Assembly (NCBI GenBank): GCA_964428185.1
Contig: CAYRXH010000050.1
Span: 1-17,381, forward strand
Source of the DNA: CAYMAZ01 sp964428185
GTDB lineage: Bacteria > Bacteroidota > Bacteroidia > Bacteroidales > DTU049
DNA: 17,381 nucleotides
Reading direction: 5' to 3'
Shown here piece by piece: positions 8,356-15,897 of this stretch; within the stretch, counting starts at the first letter, position 1; every line of letters starts with the position of its first letter. Under the pieces are notes generated by a model. That model saw nothing but the letters and a program-made list of their open reading frames with translations. It did not search any database and was not told the DNA's origin. Position numbers and translations under genes: made by a program.

Positions 8356-9690
8356 ATGTTTGAGAGCTTACAGGAACGATTTGACAGGGCATTCAAGATT
8401 CTGAAGGGTCATGGTCGCATCACTGAAATTAACATTGCCGATACCATGAAGGAAATCAGGAGGGCTTTGATTGATGCTGACGTAAACTATAAAATTGCTA
8501 AAGATTTTACAGATACAGTAAAACAAAAAGCACTTGGAGCCAATGTACTTACAGCAGTCTCTCCCGGTCAACTGATGGTAAAAATTACCCGTGATGAGCT
8601 TGCACTTCTTATGGGCAGCACTTTCACTGATATTAATCTTAAAGGCAATCCGGCTGTGATTTTACTCTCAGGTCTTCAGGGTTCAGGGAAAACTACTTTT
8701 GCTGCCAAACTGGCAAACTATATTAAATCAAAAAAGGGAAGGCAACCATTGCTGGTAGCCTGTGACGTATATCGCCCTGCTGCAATTGAACAGATAAAGA
8801 TACTGGGAGAATCTATAGATGTCAGTGTATATACCGAGGAACTGGAAAAAAACCCTGTAAAAATTGCCAGAAATGCTATTTTACATGCAAAAAACTGGGG
8901 TCACAATGTTGTCATAATTGATACTGCAGGACGCCTTGCAGTGGACGAAGAGATGATGAACGAAATTGAGGCAATCCACAAAGCAGTTAATCCTCATGAA
9001 ACTCTGTTTGTTGTTGACTCAATGACAGGTCAGGATGCAGTCAATACTGCCAAAGCGTTTAATGAAAAGCTTGACTTTGAGGGAGTTGTGCTGACCAAGC
9101 TGGATGGCGATACAAGAGGTGGTGCTGCACTTTCAATTAAAGCAGTTGTTCAGAAACCTATCAAGTTTGTCGGTATTGGTGAAAAAATTGATGCCATTGA
9201 TGTGTTTCATCCCGACCGTATGGCAGATCGTATTCTGGGGATGGGAGACATTGTATCTCTTGTGGAAAAAGCTCAGGAACAGTTTGATGCTGAAGAAGCA
9301 AAAAAACTTCAGAAAAAAATCGCTAAAAATCAGTTCAACTTCAACGATTTTCTGAACCAGTTGCAACAAATCAAAAAGATGGGAAATTTGAAAGATCTGA
9401 TGGGCATGATCCCGGGTATGAGTAAAGCAGTTAAAGATGTTGATCTTGATGATGATGCTTTTAAAAACATTGAAGCAATCATTCGTTCTATGACTCCTGC
9501 TGAACGTGAAGACCCGAATATTATGACCGGATCGCGCAGGAAAAGAATTGCTGAAGGGAGTGGAACTTCAATTCAGGAAGTCAATCAACTGATGAAGCAA
9601 TTTGATGAAATGCGGAAAATGATGAAAATGTTTAGCACCGGAGGTGGGAAGAATGCAATGAGGATGATGAGAAATATGCCGAGAAGGTAG
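8356..9690 (+). CDS. ffh: Signal recognition particle GTPase Ffh (SRP54)
   Basis: The protein subunit of the bacterial signal recognition particle. It binds 4.5S RNA and signal sequences of nascent membrane proteins and docks with FtsY at the membrane. The order is textbook: an N-terminal helical bundle (residues 1-95), then the G domain with the P-loop GLQGSGKTT (106-114), DTAGR (from 189) and TKLDGD (from 247) followed by RGGAALS. The M domain runs from about 295 to 444 and contains GNLKDLMGMIPGM, MTPAERE and SGTSIQEVNQLMKQF, with a methionine-rich, basic tail (MRKMMKMF, MRMMRNMPRR). At 444 residues it is full length. It starts 16 nt after the promoter box. It appears to be a single-gene unit, because folD downstream has its own promoter after a 132-bp spacer. 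Confidence 0.98.
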   Translation: MFESLQERFDRAFKILKGHGRITEINIADTMKEIRRALIDADVNYKIAKDFTDTVKQKALGANVLTAVSPGQLMVKITRDELALLMGSTFTDINLKGNPAVILLSGLQGSGKTTFAAKLANYIKSKKGRQPLLVACDVYRPAAIEQIKILGESIDVSVYTEELEKNPVKIARNAILHAKNWGHNVVIIDTAGRLAVDEEMMNEIEAIHKAVNPHETLFVVDSMTGQDAVNTAKAFNEKLDFEGVVLTKLDGDTRGGAALSIKAVVQKPIKFVGIGEKIDAIDVFHPDRMADRILGMGDIVSLVEKAQEQFDAEEAKKLQKKIAKNQFNFNDFLNQLQQIKKMGNLKDLMGMIPGMSKAVKDVDLDDDAFKNIEAIIRSMTPAEREDPNIMTGSRRKRIAEGSGTSIQEVNQLMKQFDEMRKMMKMFSTGGGKNAMRMMRNMPRR

Positions 9691-9699
9691 GTTGATTTT

Positions 9700-9786
9700 A
9701 AGATTGGAAGATTTGAAGATTATGAAATTCAAAGATTAAATAAGTACATGTGGCTGTTGATTGGTAATTAGTGATTGATGATTGGT
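9700..9786 (+). repeat. Short degenerate intergenic repeat block
   Basis: Non-coding DNA between ffh and folD made of short G-A-T-T-rich repeated words. AGATT/AGAT units occur around 9700-9737 (AGATTGGAAGATTTGAAGAT), with TTTGAA at 9712-9717 mirrored by TTCAAA at 9728-9733. TGATTGGT is present at 9758-9765 and again at 9779-9786, exactly 21 bp apart, with TGATTGATGATTGG between. No ORF and no terminator-like hairpin with a T-run is evident. It resembles slippage-derived intergenic filler common in AT-rich genomes; a functional role is not implied. Confidence 0.45.
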
Positions 9787-9792
9787 GCTTTA

Positions 9793-9800
9793 TAAATTTG
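9793..9800 (+). promoter_or_regulatory. Probable -7 box for folD
   Basis: TAAATTTG, here followed by G instead of the usual C, lies 22 nt before the folD ATG. The leader between is rich in A (AAAAAATTAAAAAG), typical of Bacteroidota translation starts. It is slightly weaker than the other boxes in the window because of the final base. Confidence 0.5.
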
Positions 9801-9822
9801 GAGTGGTAAAAAATTAAAAAGT

Positions 9823-10698
9823 ATGAAAATTATTGACGGAAATCTGGTTGCAGAAACCATAAAAAATCGGCTGAAGGAAACGGTGGCCGGTCTGATTGAC
9901 AAAGACATCCATCCGCATCTTGTTGCAATACTTGTTGGAAATGATGGTGCAAGCCAGACATATGTTGCCTCAAAACAAAAATCCTGTCAGGAGATTGGGA
10001 TTTTATCAACACTATATACATTTGATGAAACAGTTACAGAAGACGAACTTTTGAACACTATCCGATTTCTGAATGATGATCCAGAAGTGCACGGAATTAT
10101 TGTTCAACTTCCTCTTCCGACACACATATCTGTTGATCAGGTCATTGCTACAATCGCACCTTCAAAAGATGTTGATGGTTTTCATGCTGTCAATGTTGGC
10201 AGAATGGCATTGGGCTTGCCTGCATATCTGCCAGCCACGCCCAACGGAGTTATGGAACTGCTTCGGTATTACAAAATCGAAACTGAAGGAAAACACTGTG
10301 TCGTTTTGGGAAGAAGTCATATCGTAGGACTTCCGTTAAGTATCATGATGGGACAGAAGAATTCTCCCGGAAATTCCACTGTTACATTATGTCACAGTAA
10401 AACTCCAAATATTCAGTCAATAGCATCAAAAGCCGATATTCTCATTGTTGCAATCGGAAAACCCGAATTTGTCAAAGCAGATATGGTCAAGGAAGGAGCT
10501 GTTGTTATAGATGTAGGTATTCATCGTATTCCAGATGAAACTAAAAAATCAGGGTTCAGGCTTGTGGGAGATGTGGATTTTGTTGAAGTCTCAAAAAAAT
10601 GCTCCTTCATCACTCCTGTTCCTGGTGGTGTGGGGCCAATGACCATTGTTTCACTGATGATGAACACTGTAAAAGCAGCAGCTGAAAATATTTATTAA
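9823..10698 (+). CDS. folD: Bifunctional methylenetetrahydrofolate dehydrogenase / methenyltetrahydrofolate cyclohydrolase
   Basis: Cytosolic enzyme interconverting 5,10-methylene-, 5,10-methenyl- and 10-formyl-tetrahydrofolate with NADP+, supplying one-carbon units for purine and formyl-methionine synthesis. At 291 residues it is family length. Visible signatures are the catalytic YVASK (Y47, K51), VHGIIVQLPLP, the folate-site DVDGFHAVNVGRM, the Rossmann-fold GRSHIVGLPLSIMM and the C-terminal TPVPGGVGPMT. The start at ATG 9823 gives the normal N-terminus (MKIIDGNLVAETIK). It has its own promoter box and is not tightly linked to either neighbour. Confidence 0.98.
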   Translation: MKIIDGNLVAETIKNRLKETVAGLIDKDIHPHLVAILVGNDGASQTYVASKQKSCQEIGILSTLYTFDETVTEDELLNTIRFLNDDPEVHGIIVQLPLPTHISVDQVIATIAPSKDVDGFHAVNVGRMALGLPAYLPATPNGVMELLRYYKIETEGKHCVVLGRSHIVGLPLSIMMGQKNSPGNSTVTLCHSKTPNIQSIASKADILIVAIGKPEFVKADMVKEGAVVIDVGIHRIPDETKKSGFRLVGDVDFVEVSKKCSFITPVPGGVGPMTIVSLMMNTVKAAAENIY

Positions 10699-10759
10699 CA
10701 TTTTATTATTTTTCAAGTTTTTCATCTTCAGGAGATCTCTTTTTTTGGAGGAAAATTTG

Positions 10760-10768
10760 TATCTTTGC
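10760..10768 (+). promoter_or_regulatory. -7 box for the T9SS type A protein gene
   Basis: TATCTTTGC fits TAnnTTTGC exactly and ends 29 nt before the ATG at 10798. The box overlaps an in-frame TTG at 10765 that extends the open frame by 11 codons. Transcription should begin downstream of that TTG, so the TTG cannot be the start. Confidence 0.7.
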
Positions 10769-10797
10769 AAATTACAAACCCAACAAACAATTACTAT

Positions 10798-12123
10798 ATG
10801 AAAAGATTTACTTTTATCATTGGATTATTTTTTCTGGCTTCAACCCTCAAGGCTCAGATATTGTTTCAGAGTGATTTTGAAAGCTGGAATGCAGGTGTGC
10901 CTGACGGATGGAATGGTGTACAAACAAATATCGGCGCCACCAATTTTGTTGAATATACAACTTCAACTCAATCAGGAACATCAGCCTGTCAACTGATCAA
11001 CACAAGTTCAACTCACAAAAGATTTACAACCACAGGACTTTCTATTACATCAGGTGAAAGTTATGATGTAATTTTCTGGGTACGTGGACAAGGAGAAATC
11101 AGAACTGGATTATATAATGGAATAGATCCGGGGCTTAACACATATAATCCATACATTGTGGTAAACTCATCCACATGGACAATGTATACCCAAACCCTGA
11201 CAAGTAATGCTACCAGCACTGCCGGAGAATTTATTCTCTCATTGAGAAACACAAATGCAACCAACGATCACCTGCAGGTTGACAATATCACCATTCAAGT
11301 TTCAACAGCATCAATTGATACACTGTCCATTTATGATATTCAATACACCACTGATCTATCAGGAGACTCTCCTGTAAAAGACCAGACTGTTTATACTTAT
11401 GGTGTTGTCACTGCCTTTAAAACAGGTGGTTACTTTATTCAGGACGGAGAAGGACCCTGGAATGGTCTTTATATCTACAATAATACATACACTGTTGAGC
11501 CCGGTGATTCTATCCTGATCAAGGGAAATATTACTGAATTTTTCAATATGACTGAAATGACTCAGGTTTCTTCGTTAGAAATTTTAGGACAAACAACAAT
11601 CCCCGTCCCTTCTGTAATTACCACAGCTCAGGTCAATACAGAAGATTATGAAAGTGTCCTTGTGAAAGTCATTAATGCAGAGTGCACAAATCCTGCTGCT
11701 GGTTACGGAATGTGGGCTATCAATGACGGATCAGGAGTTGCTAAAGTTGATACTTTCTACTATGCTTATACTCCCACTTTGGGTGTTCATTATAATGTTA
11801 CAGGTCCGGTTATGTACTCTTTCAGTGAGTTCAGAATTGAACCCAGGGATCAGAATGATGTTGAAATATATACTTCAATAGAACAGCCTTATGCTCCATC
11901 TGTGGTCATTTTCCCGAATCCTGCTTCAGAAAATGTTTCAGTAAATCTTTCATCATCAGGAAATATTAGAATCAACAACATTCTCGGGCAGACTGTTTTT
12001 ACCTCTCAGGCTCCTGCTTCACGTTTTAACATCAACGTGGAATCCTGGCAAAATGGTTTGTATCTGATCCATATTACTTTAGAAAATGGAACTGACAGCG
12101 TGTATAAATTGATTGTTCAATAA
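10798..12123 (+). CDS. Secreted protein with jelly-roll and OB-like domains and type A T9SS sorting domain
   Basis: A 441-residue exported protein. The signal peptide MKRFTFIIGLFFLASTLKAQ is followed by a beta-rich module (about residues 20-165: SDFESWNAG, PDGWNG, FWVRGQGEI, LQVDNITIQ) resembling carbohydrate-binding jelly-roll domains. The middle region (about 170-360: TVYTYGVVTAFKTGGYFIQD, GPWNGLYIYNN, VEPGDSILIKGNITEF) resembles the OB-fold modules found in secreted bacterial nucleases and lamin-tail-type proteins, but no nuclease domain follows. The last 75 residues (VIFPNPASENVSV, GNIRINNILGQTVF, WQNGLYLIHI) are a classic type A T9SS sorting domain that is cleaved after export. The ATG at 10798 is chosen over an upstream TTG because it begins the signal peptide and lies downstream of the promoter box. 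A monocistronic unit with its own terminator. Function unknown; binding to glycan or other surfaces is inference. Confidence 0.9.
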   Translation: MKRFTFIIGLFFLASTLKAQILFQSDFESWNAGVPDGWNGVQTNIGATNFVEYTTSTQSGTSACQLINTSSTHKRFTTTGLSITSGESYDVIFWVRGQGEIRTGLYNGIDPGLNTYNPYIVVNSSTWTMYTQTLTSNATSTAGEFILSLRNTNATNDHLQVDNITIQVSTASIDTLSIYDIQYTTDLSGDSPVKDQTVYTYGVVTAFKTGGYFIQDGEGPWNGLYIYNNTYTVEPGDSILIKGNITEFFNMTEMTQVSSLEILGQTTIPVPSVITTAQVNTEDYESVLVKVINAECTNPAAGYGMWAINDGSGVAKVDTFYYAYTPTLGVHYNVTGPVMYSFSEFRIEPRDQNDVEIYTSIEQPYAPSVVIFPNPASENVSVNLSSSGNIRINNILGQTVFTSQAPASRFNINVESWQNGLYLIHITLENGTDSVYKLIVQ

Positions 12124-12140
12124 ATAATTTCATCTTAAAC

Positions 12141-12177
12141 AAACTGCCTCAGAATCAAAACTGAGGCAGTTTTTTTT
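12141..12177 (+). terminator. Strong intrinsic terminator after the T9SS type A gene
   Basis: A 12-bp perfect stem (AAACTGCCTCAG at 12141-12152 with CTGAGGCAGTTT at 12161-12172) has an 8-nt loop, and the T-run continues to 12177. It begins 17 nt after the stop codon and isolates this gene from the DUF218 gene downstream. Confidence 0.95.
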
Positions 12178-12214
12178 GCATCAGATCTGCATCCCTAATC
12201 CTGATTTTTTTCAA

Positions 12215-12223
12215 TACCTTTGC
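12215..12223 (+). promoter_or_regulatory. -7 box for the DUF218-Ste24 operon
   Basis: TACCTTTGC fits TAnnTTTGC and ends 16 nt before the ATG at 12240. The leader also holds AGAGGG (12231-12236), a Shine-Dalgarno-like sequence 3 nt before the start, unusual among the genes of this window. Confidence 0.68.
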
Positions 12224-12239
12224 ATAAAAAAGAGGGAAT

Positions 12240-13004
12240 ATGTTCTTTTGGGTATCAAAACTTTTGGAATTTTTTTACAGCCCGCTCACATGGATCATTG
12301 CAGCATTAGTAACTGCCTTTTTTCTTAAAAATCCCCGAAGAAAAAAAAGAGTTTTTCTTGCTGCCCTTTTGATGTTATTCATTTTTACAAACAGATTTCT
12401 GGCAACCGAGGCCATGAGAATCTGGGAAATCGACACTCCTACAATTCATAAAGATACTATTTACGATGCAGTGATTGTTCTTGGAGGAGGAATGATCACC
12501 TATGACAGTTCAAATGAGAGACACAGTTTTCAAACCAACACAGACCGACTATTGCAGGCTCTCGTTTTATTTCAAAATGGACAAGCTACACGTATCATTA
12601 TTTCGGGTGGTGCAGGATCTATTATTTACAGAAACATGGCAGAAGCATGCCTGCTCAGGGATTATTGCGGACAACTTGGGTATGACACTAGCAGAATATG
12701 GGCTGAATGCAAATCTGACAACACATATCAGAATGCATTATATACACAAGAACTAATCAACGACAGCCTGACTGATGGAAATTTTCTTCTGATCACGTCT
12801 GCTTCTCATATGAGAAGAGCCAAAGCGGTTTTTCAAAAAACAGGACTCCCTTTTGATATCTTTCCAACCAATCCCATTGCAGGAAAACGAAGGTGGGACC
12901 CATACTTTCTTCTTGTACCATCTACCTCTGCTCTTCGTATCTGGGATATCTTCTTCAAGGAAACACTTGGATATATCATTTATAAAATTGCCGGATATCT
13001 ATAA
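12240..13004 (+). CDS. YdcF/ElyC-type DUF218 membrane protein
   Basis: A 254-residue inner-membrane protein. Two hydrophobic segments (about residues 4-26 and 36-50) are separated by a basic loop (KNPRRKKR), followed by a periplasmic or cytosolic Rossmann-like DUF218 domain. Family signatures are DAVIVLGGGM, IIISGGAG, the NTYQNA segment (equivalent to the ESxNTxEN motif) and LITSASHMRRA. The homologues SanA, ElyC and YdcF of Escherichia coli have been linked to envelope integrity and peptidoglycan or lipid-carrier metabolism, but the reaction is not settled. A hydrophobic stretch near the C-terminus (FFKETLGYIIYKIAGYL) may be amphipathic. The Ste24-type protease gene follows after 9 nt, so the two are almost certainly cotranscribed. 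Family assignment is good; specific function unknown. Confidence 0.88.
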   Translation: MFFWVSKLLEFFYSPLTWIIAALVTAFFLKNPRRKKRVFLAALLMLFIFTNRFLATEAMRIWEIDTPTIHKDTIYDAVIVLGGGMITYDSSNERHSFQTNTDRLLQALVLFQNGQATRIIISGGAGSIIYRNMAEACLLRDYCGQLGYDTSRIWAECKSDNTYQNALYTQELINDSLTDGNFLLITSASHMRRAKAVFQKTGLPFDIFPTNPIAGKRRWDPYFLLVPSTSALRIWDIFFKETLGYIIYKIAGYL

Positions 13005-13013
13005 GCACACAAC

Positions 13014-14267
13014 ATGACACCACAGCTGATTTATATTTTAATAATCTCAATCACTTTGCTGAACTTTTTGTTTGGCAGACTGCTATCCTATCTCAATTTT
13101 CGCCATCTGAAAATTGAGCTTCCCCCTGAAGCAGAAGATATTTACACTCCTGACAAATATACCCAGTCTCAAAACTATCTGAAAACCAAAGCACGTTTCG
13201 GGATGATCACTTCTTCCTTTTCATTTGTTTTAGTCATGTTTATGCTGATTTTTGATGGTTTTGCCTATGCAGATATCATTGCAAAACATATTTTCGATCA
13301 TTACATATTACATTCCCTTCTTTTTTTCGCAATTCTTGGACTTGCATTCGACATTTTATCAATTCCATTTGAGATATATTCAACATTTGTTATTGAGGAA
13401 CGCTTTGGATTCAACAAAACGAAGCCCAGAACATTTATTACAGATAAAATAAAATCCTGGCTCCTGACTCTAATCATTGGAGGAGGACTGATGAGTGCAA
13501 TCATCTGGATTTGGGAATTGACTGGTCCATGGTTTGCACTGATTGCTCTGGTAGTAATTGGAGTATTCGGGATTTTTATGAATATGTTTTACACCCAACT
13601 TATTGTTCCTCTGTTTAATAAACTCAAGCCTCTTGCGGATGGTGAACTAAAAGAAGCAATTGAAAATTTTTCCATTCAGGCAGGATTTCCCTTGACTAAA
13701 ATCTCAGTGATTGACAGTAGTAAAAGGTCAAGCAAATCAAATGCATATTTCTCCGGGCTGGGCAAAAAAAAGCGAATCGTTCTTTATGACACACTGATTG
13801 AAAAACATACTACTGAAGAACTTGTAGCAGTTCTTGCTCATGAAATCGGACATTATAAAAAGAAGCACATTCAGATTGGACTGATAACAGGTTTGGTTCA
13901 AACCGGGGTCCTGCTTTTCCTGTTGTCTGTTTTTCTTGGATATCCCGTTTTTCAAGAAGCTATTGGTGCCAAAAGTTCATCATTTCACATGGGGCTGATT
14001 GTTTTCGGAATGCTCTATTCCCCATTTTCAATGCTGCTTGCAATATTAGACAATTATATATCGCGCAGAAATGAATTTGCTGCTGATGCTTTTGCTGCTC
14101 AATACGGTCTTGCCGATGCACTAAGCAAGGCCTTGAAAAAACTATCCTCTGACAATTTATCAAATCTTGCTCCACATCCAATGTATGTGTTTTTTCACTA
14201 CAGTCATCCACCACTGCTTAAAAGACTGAAAGCTCTGTCAGCACAAAATCAGTCTCCAAAATCTTAA
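13014..14267 (+). CDS. M48A membrane metalloprotease, Ste24/CAAX prenyl protease 1-like
   Basis: A 417-residue multispanning zinc protease of the Ste24 (M48A) type. The catalytic HEXXH is HEIGH (residues 276-280) and the third zinc ligand is E354 in RRNEFAADAFA. The SKRSSKSNAYFSGLGKKKRI block before the active site and the N-terminal YLKTKARFG and KSWLLTLIIGGG segments are typical of the family. About six to seven hydrophobic segments are evident. In yeast Ste24 cleaves prenylated a-factor precursor. Bacteria lack that pathway, so the bacterial role is more likely turnover of membrane or misfolded proteins, which is inference. The gene follows the DUF218 gene by 9 nt; ddl downstream has its own promoter-like box. 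No clear terminator is visible in the 66-bp gap. Confidence 0.95.
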   Translation: MTPQLIYILIISITLLNFLFGRLLSYLNFRHLKIELPPEAEDIYTPDKYTQSQNYLKTKARFGMITSSFSFVLVMFMLIFDGFAYADIIAKHIFDHYILHSLLFFAILGLAFDILSIPFEIYSTFVIEERFGFNKTKPRTFITDKIKSWLLTLIIGGGLMSAIIWIWELTGPWFALIALVVIGVFGIFMNMFYTQLIVPLFNKLKPLADGELKEAIENFSIQAGFPLTKISVIDSSKRSSKSNAYFSGLGKKKRIVLYDTLIEKHTTEELVAVLAHEIGHYKKKHIQIGLITGLVQTGVLLFLLSVFLGYPVFQEAIGAKSSSFHMGLIVFGMLYSPFSMLLAILDNYISRRNEFAADAFAAQYGLADALSKALKKLSSDNLSNLAPHPMYVFFHYSHPPLLKRLKALSAQNQSPKS

Positions 14268-14290
14268 ACCTCATGTTTTCAGCAATTCAC

Positions 14291-14299
14291 TATTTTTGC
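14291..14299 (+). promoter_or_regulatory. -7 box for ddl
   Basis: TATTTTTGC fits TAnnTTTGC and ends 34 nt before the ddl ATG, with an A/T-rich leader between. No intrinsic terminator separates it from the upstream protease gene, so readthrough into ddl is also possible. Confidence 0.55.
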
Positions 14300-14333
14300 A
14301 TATACTAGTTTTTAAAAAATAATCCTATTCTGA

Positions 14334-15326
14334 ATGAATACAAGGCTTCCCAAAATTGCCCTAATTGCCGGCGGATATTCCGGCGAATCAACAATCTCTG
14401 TCAAGTCGGCAGGTGTCATTATGCAAAATATTGATACTGCAAGGTTTCAGGTCTATCTTATTTCAATTACCCCTAAAAAATGGACATGTCTGCATTCAAA
14501 TTCTGAATTTCCCGTTGACAAAAATGATTTTTCCGTGAGTATTCAAAACAGAAAAATAATCTTTGATTCTGCATTTATTATGATTCACGGCACTCCCGGT
14601 GAAGATGGCCTTCTTCAGGGATATTTTGATATGCTCGGCATCCCATATACCTCTTGTAACTCAACAGTTTCATCAGTGACTTTTAACAAATACTTCTGCA
14701 ATCATGTGATCAGGTCATTGGGTGGGGTAAATGTTGCACGCTCATGCATAATTCCTGTCAACTTACCCTTTGATCTGAACGAAATAGCTTCTGAAGTTGG
14801 GTTTCCTTGTTTTGTAAAACCAAATGCCGGAGGGTCAAGCATTGGGACAACAAAAGTTCATAAAAAAGATGAACTTCAGGCAGCCATTGATATTGCACTG
14901 AAAGAAGATGACGAAGTGATGATTGAAAGTTTTATTCAGGGTAGAGAGATAACCTGTGGGGTCATCAGAAGCAGAGATATGCTGATCAGCCTTCCACTCA
15001 CCGAAGTGCGCAGCAAAAAAGAATTTTTTGATTTTGAAGCAAAATATGATCCTGCCCTTGCAGATGAAATCACACCTGCCCCAATTGACGAAGCTCTTTC
15101 TGCCAGAATCAGGAAGCTTTCTGAGTTTTACTATGACAAGCTCCACTGCAAAGGAGTTGTGCGATTTGATTATATCATCAATGACAATGGGATCTGGTTT
15201 CTTGAGGTTAATACCATTCCCGGAATGTCTGCCGAAAGCATAGTTCCGCAACAGGCCCGTGCATATGGATGGTCTTATACTGAACTGACAACGAGAATTA
15301 TTGAAGAAAGCCTGAAAAAACAGTAA
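14334..15326 (+). CDS. ddl: D-alanine--D-alanine ligase
   Basis: Cytosolic ATP-grasp enzyme that joins two D-alanines for the peptidoglycan pentapeptide terminus. At 330 residues it is normal length. The N-terminal motif AGGYSGESTISVKSA supplies E18, equivalent to E15 of E. coli DdlB. The central part has MIHGTPGEDGLLQGYFDMLG and FVKPNAGGSSIG (ATP-binding lysine and glycine-rich loop). The C-terminal part has RFDYII and FLEVNTIPGMS with the Mg-binding E and N. In the omega-loop the sequence is EFFDFEAKY (E230-Y238), with F232 at the position of DdlB Y216. It precedes the DUF2007 gene by 19 nt, with which it is probably cotranscribed. Identification is secure. Confidence 0.97.
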   Translation: MNTRLPKIALIAGGYSGESTISVKSAGVIMQNIDTARFQVYLISITPKKWTCLHSNSEFPVDKNDFSVSIQNRKIIFDSAFIMIHGTPGEDGLLQGYFDMLGIPYTSCNSTVSSVTFNKYFCNHVIRSLGGVNVARSCIIPVNLPFDLNEIASEVGFPCFVKPNAGGSSIGTTKVHKKDELQAAIDIALKEDDEVMIESFIQGREITCGVIRSRDMLISLPLTEVRSKKEFFDFEAKYDPALADEITPAPIDEALSARIRKLSEFYYDKLHCKGVVRFDYIINDNGIWFLEVNTIPGMSAESIVPQQARAYGWSYTELTTRIIEESLKKQ

Positions 15327-15345
15327 CTCATGATTTTTTCTGCCC

Positions 15346-15579
15346 ATGGAACTTGTTGAAATATTTTCTGGAACGATCCTTCAGGCAGGAATGCTGCAAA
15401 GCCTGCTCTCAGATGTGGGAATTGATTCTTATCTTAAAGATGAGAATATCGGAACTCTCATGCCATGGATCAGCAGCCCGGGCGGGGCCAATCCTGTTGC
15501 CGTTCAAGTGGCTGAAATAAACTATGAAAGAGCAATACTCATTGTGGAACAATTTGAAAACAATATAAATCAGAATTAG
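15346..15579 (+). CDS. Small DUF2007-domain protein (putative signal-transducing protein)
   Basis: A 77-residue protein matching the DUF2007 pattern: ELVEIFSGTILQAGMLQSLL, then GIDSYLKDENIG, then VAVQVAEINYERAILIVEQF. The fold is a small ferredoxin-like domain related to PII-type proteins. No enzymatic motif is present and no function has been firmly established for the family. The start at ATG 15346 gives the canonical N-terminus; the ATG at 15330 is out of frame. It lies 19 nt after ddl and 5 nt before the GRAM-domain remnant, so these probably formed one operon. Confidence 0.85.
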   Translation: MELVEIFSGTILQAGMLQSLLSDVGIDSYLKDENIGTLMPWISSPGGANPVAVQVAEINYERAILIVEQFENNINQN

Positions 15580-15584
15580 ATACT

Positions 15585-15890
15585 ATGAATCATTTAGAAA
15601 ATGATGAAATTCTGTTTCGAAAGCTCGCCAATTTATTTCGAGGAATTGAAGCAGTTGGTGGAACTTTGAAGCTTTCCTCTACGAAACTGATATTTGAACC
15701 TCATGTCATCAATTTTTAATGACAGAAACTTGAAATTCCATACAATCAAATTACTTCAGCCAAACCCGGAAATACTCTGGGAATCATTCCAAACGGAATC
15801 TTGATTATATTACTTTCCGGCGAGCACTTTAAAATTGTTGTCAATAAAAGATCACAACAGTTTCAATTTATTCAAAGTAAAATTTTATAA
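15585..15890 (+). pseudogene. GRAM-domain protein gene interrupted by two tandem in-frame stops
   Basis: From the ATG at 15585 the frame reads ENDEILFRKLANLFRGIEAV, GGTLKLSSTKLIFEPHVINF, then TAA (15717-15719) and TGA (15720-15722), and continues in the same frame with QKLEIPYNQITSAKPG, NTLGIIPNGILIILLSGEHF, KIVVNKRSQQFQFIQSKIL to the TAA at 15888-15890. Both halves together match a small bacterial GRAM-domain protein: the LTLTxxxLIFxxHxxNIQ strand, the IPxxxI strand, NTLGIxPNGxxI and the xFVVNxR strand. The length of about 100 codons is right for the family. No frameshift is needed, so only the two adjacent stops break it. The expected residues there include a Q, so CAA to TAA is a likely route for the first. 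It follows DUF2007 by 5 nt. It was probably expressed with ddl before decay. Homology is by pattern recognition. Confidence 0.78.
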
Positions 15891-15897
15891 TTCCCGA

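Noticed and set aside
8222..8404. A 60-codon plus-strand ORF before ffh.
   Set aside because: It overlaps the GPx remnant antisense and the ffh start, has no recognisable domain, and runs through the ffh promoter box.
10765..10797. TTG start extending the T9SS type A protein by 11 residues.
   Set aside because: The TTG is part of the -7 promoter box itself, and the extension would place a polar stretch in front of a well-formed signal peptide.
14835..15347. A 170-codon minus-strand ORF opposite ddl.
   Set aside because: It lies entirely antisense to the conserved ddl gene, its translation shows no domain, and its length is explained by codon bias of the sense gene.
7948..15890. Alternative genetic code: the in-frame stops in the two broken genes fall where the families have Gln (TAG/TAA) and probably Gly (TGA), as if TAR=Gln and TGA=Gly.
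   Set aside because: The intact genes contain no internal TAA, TAG or TGA and end normally at all three (for example TGA at 4577-4579, TAG at 9688-9690, many TAA). Recoding would be expected throughout. C-to-T at Gln codons and G-to-T at a GGA codon are simple single-base routes to stops.
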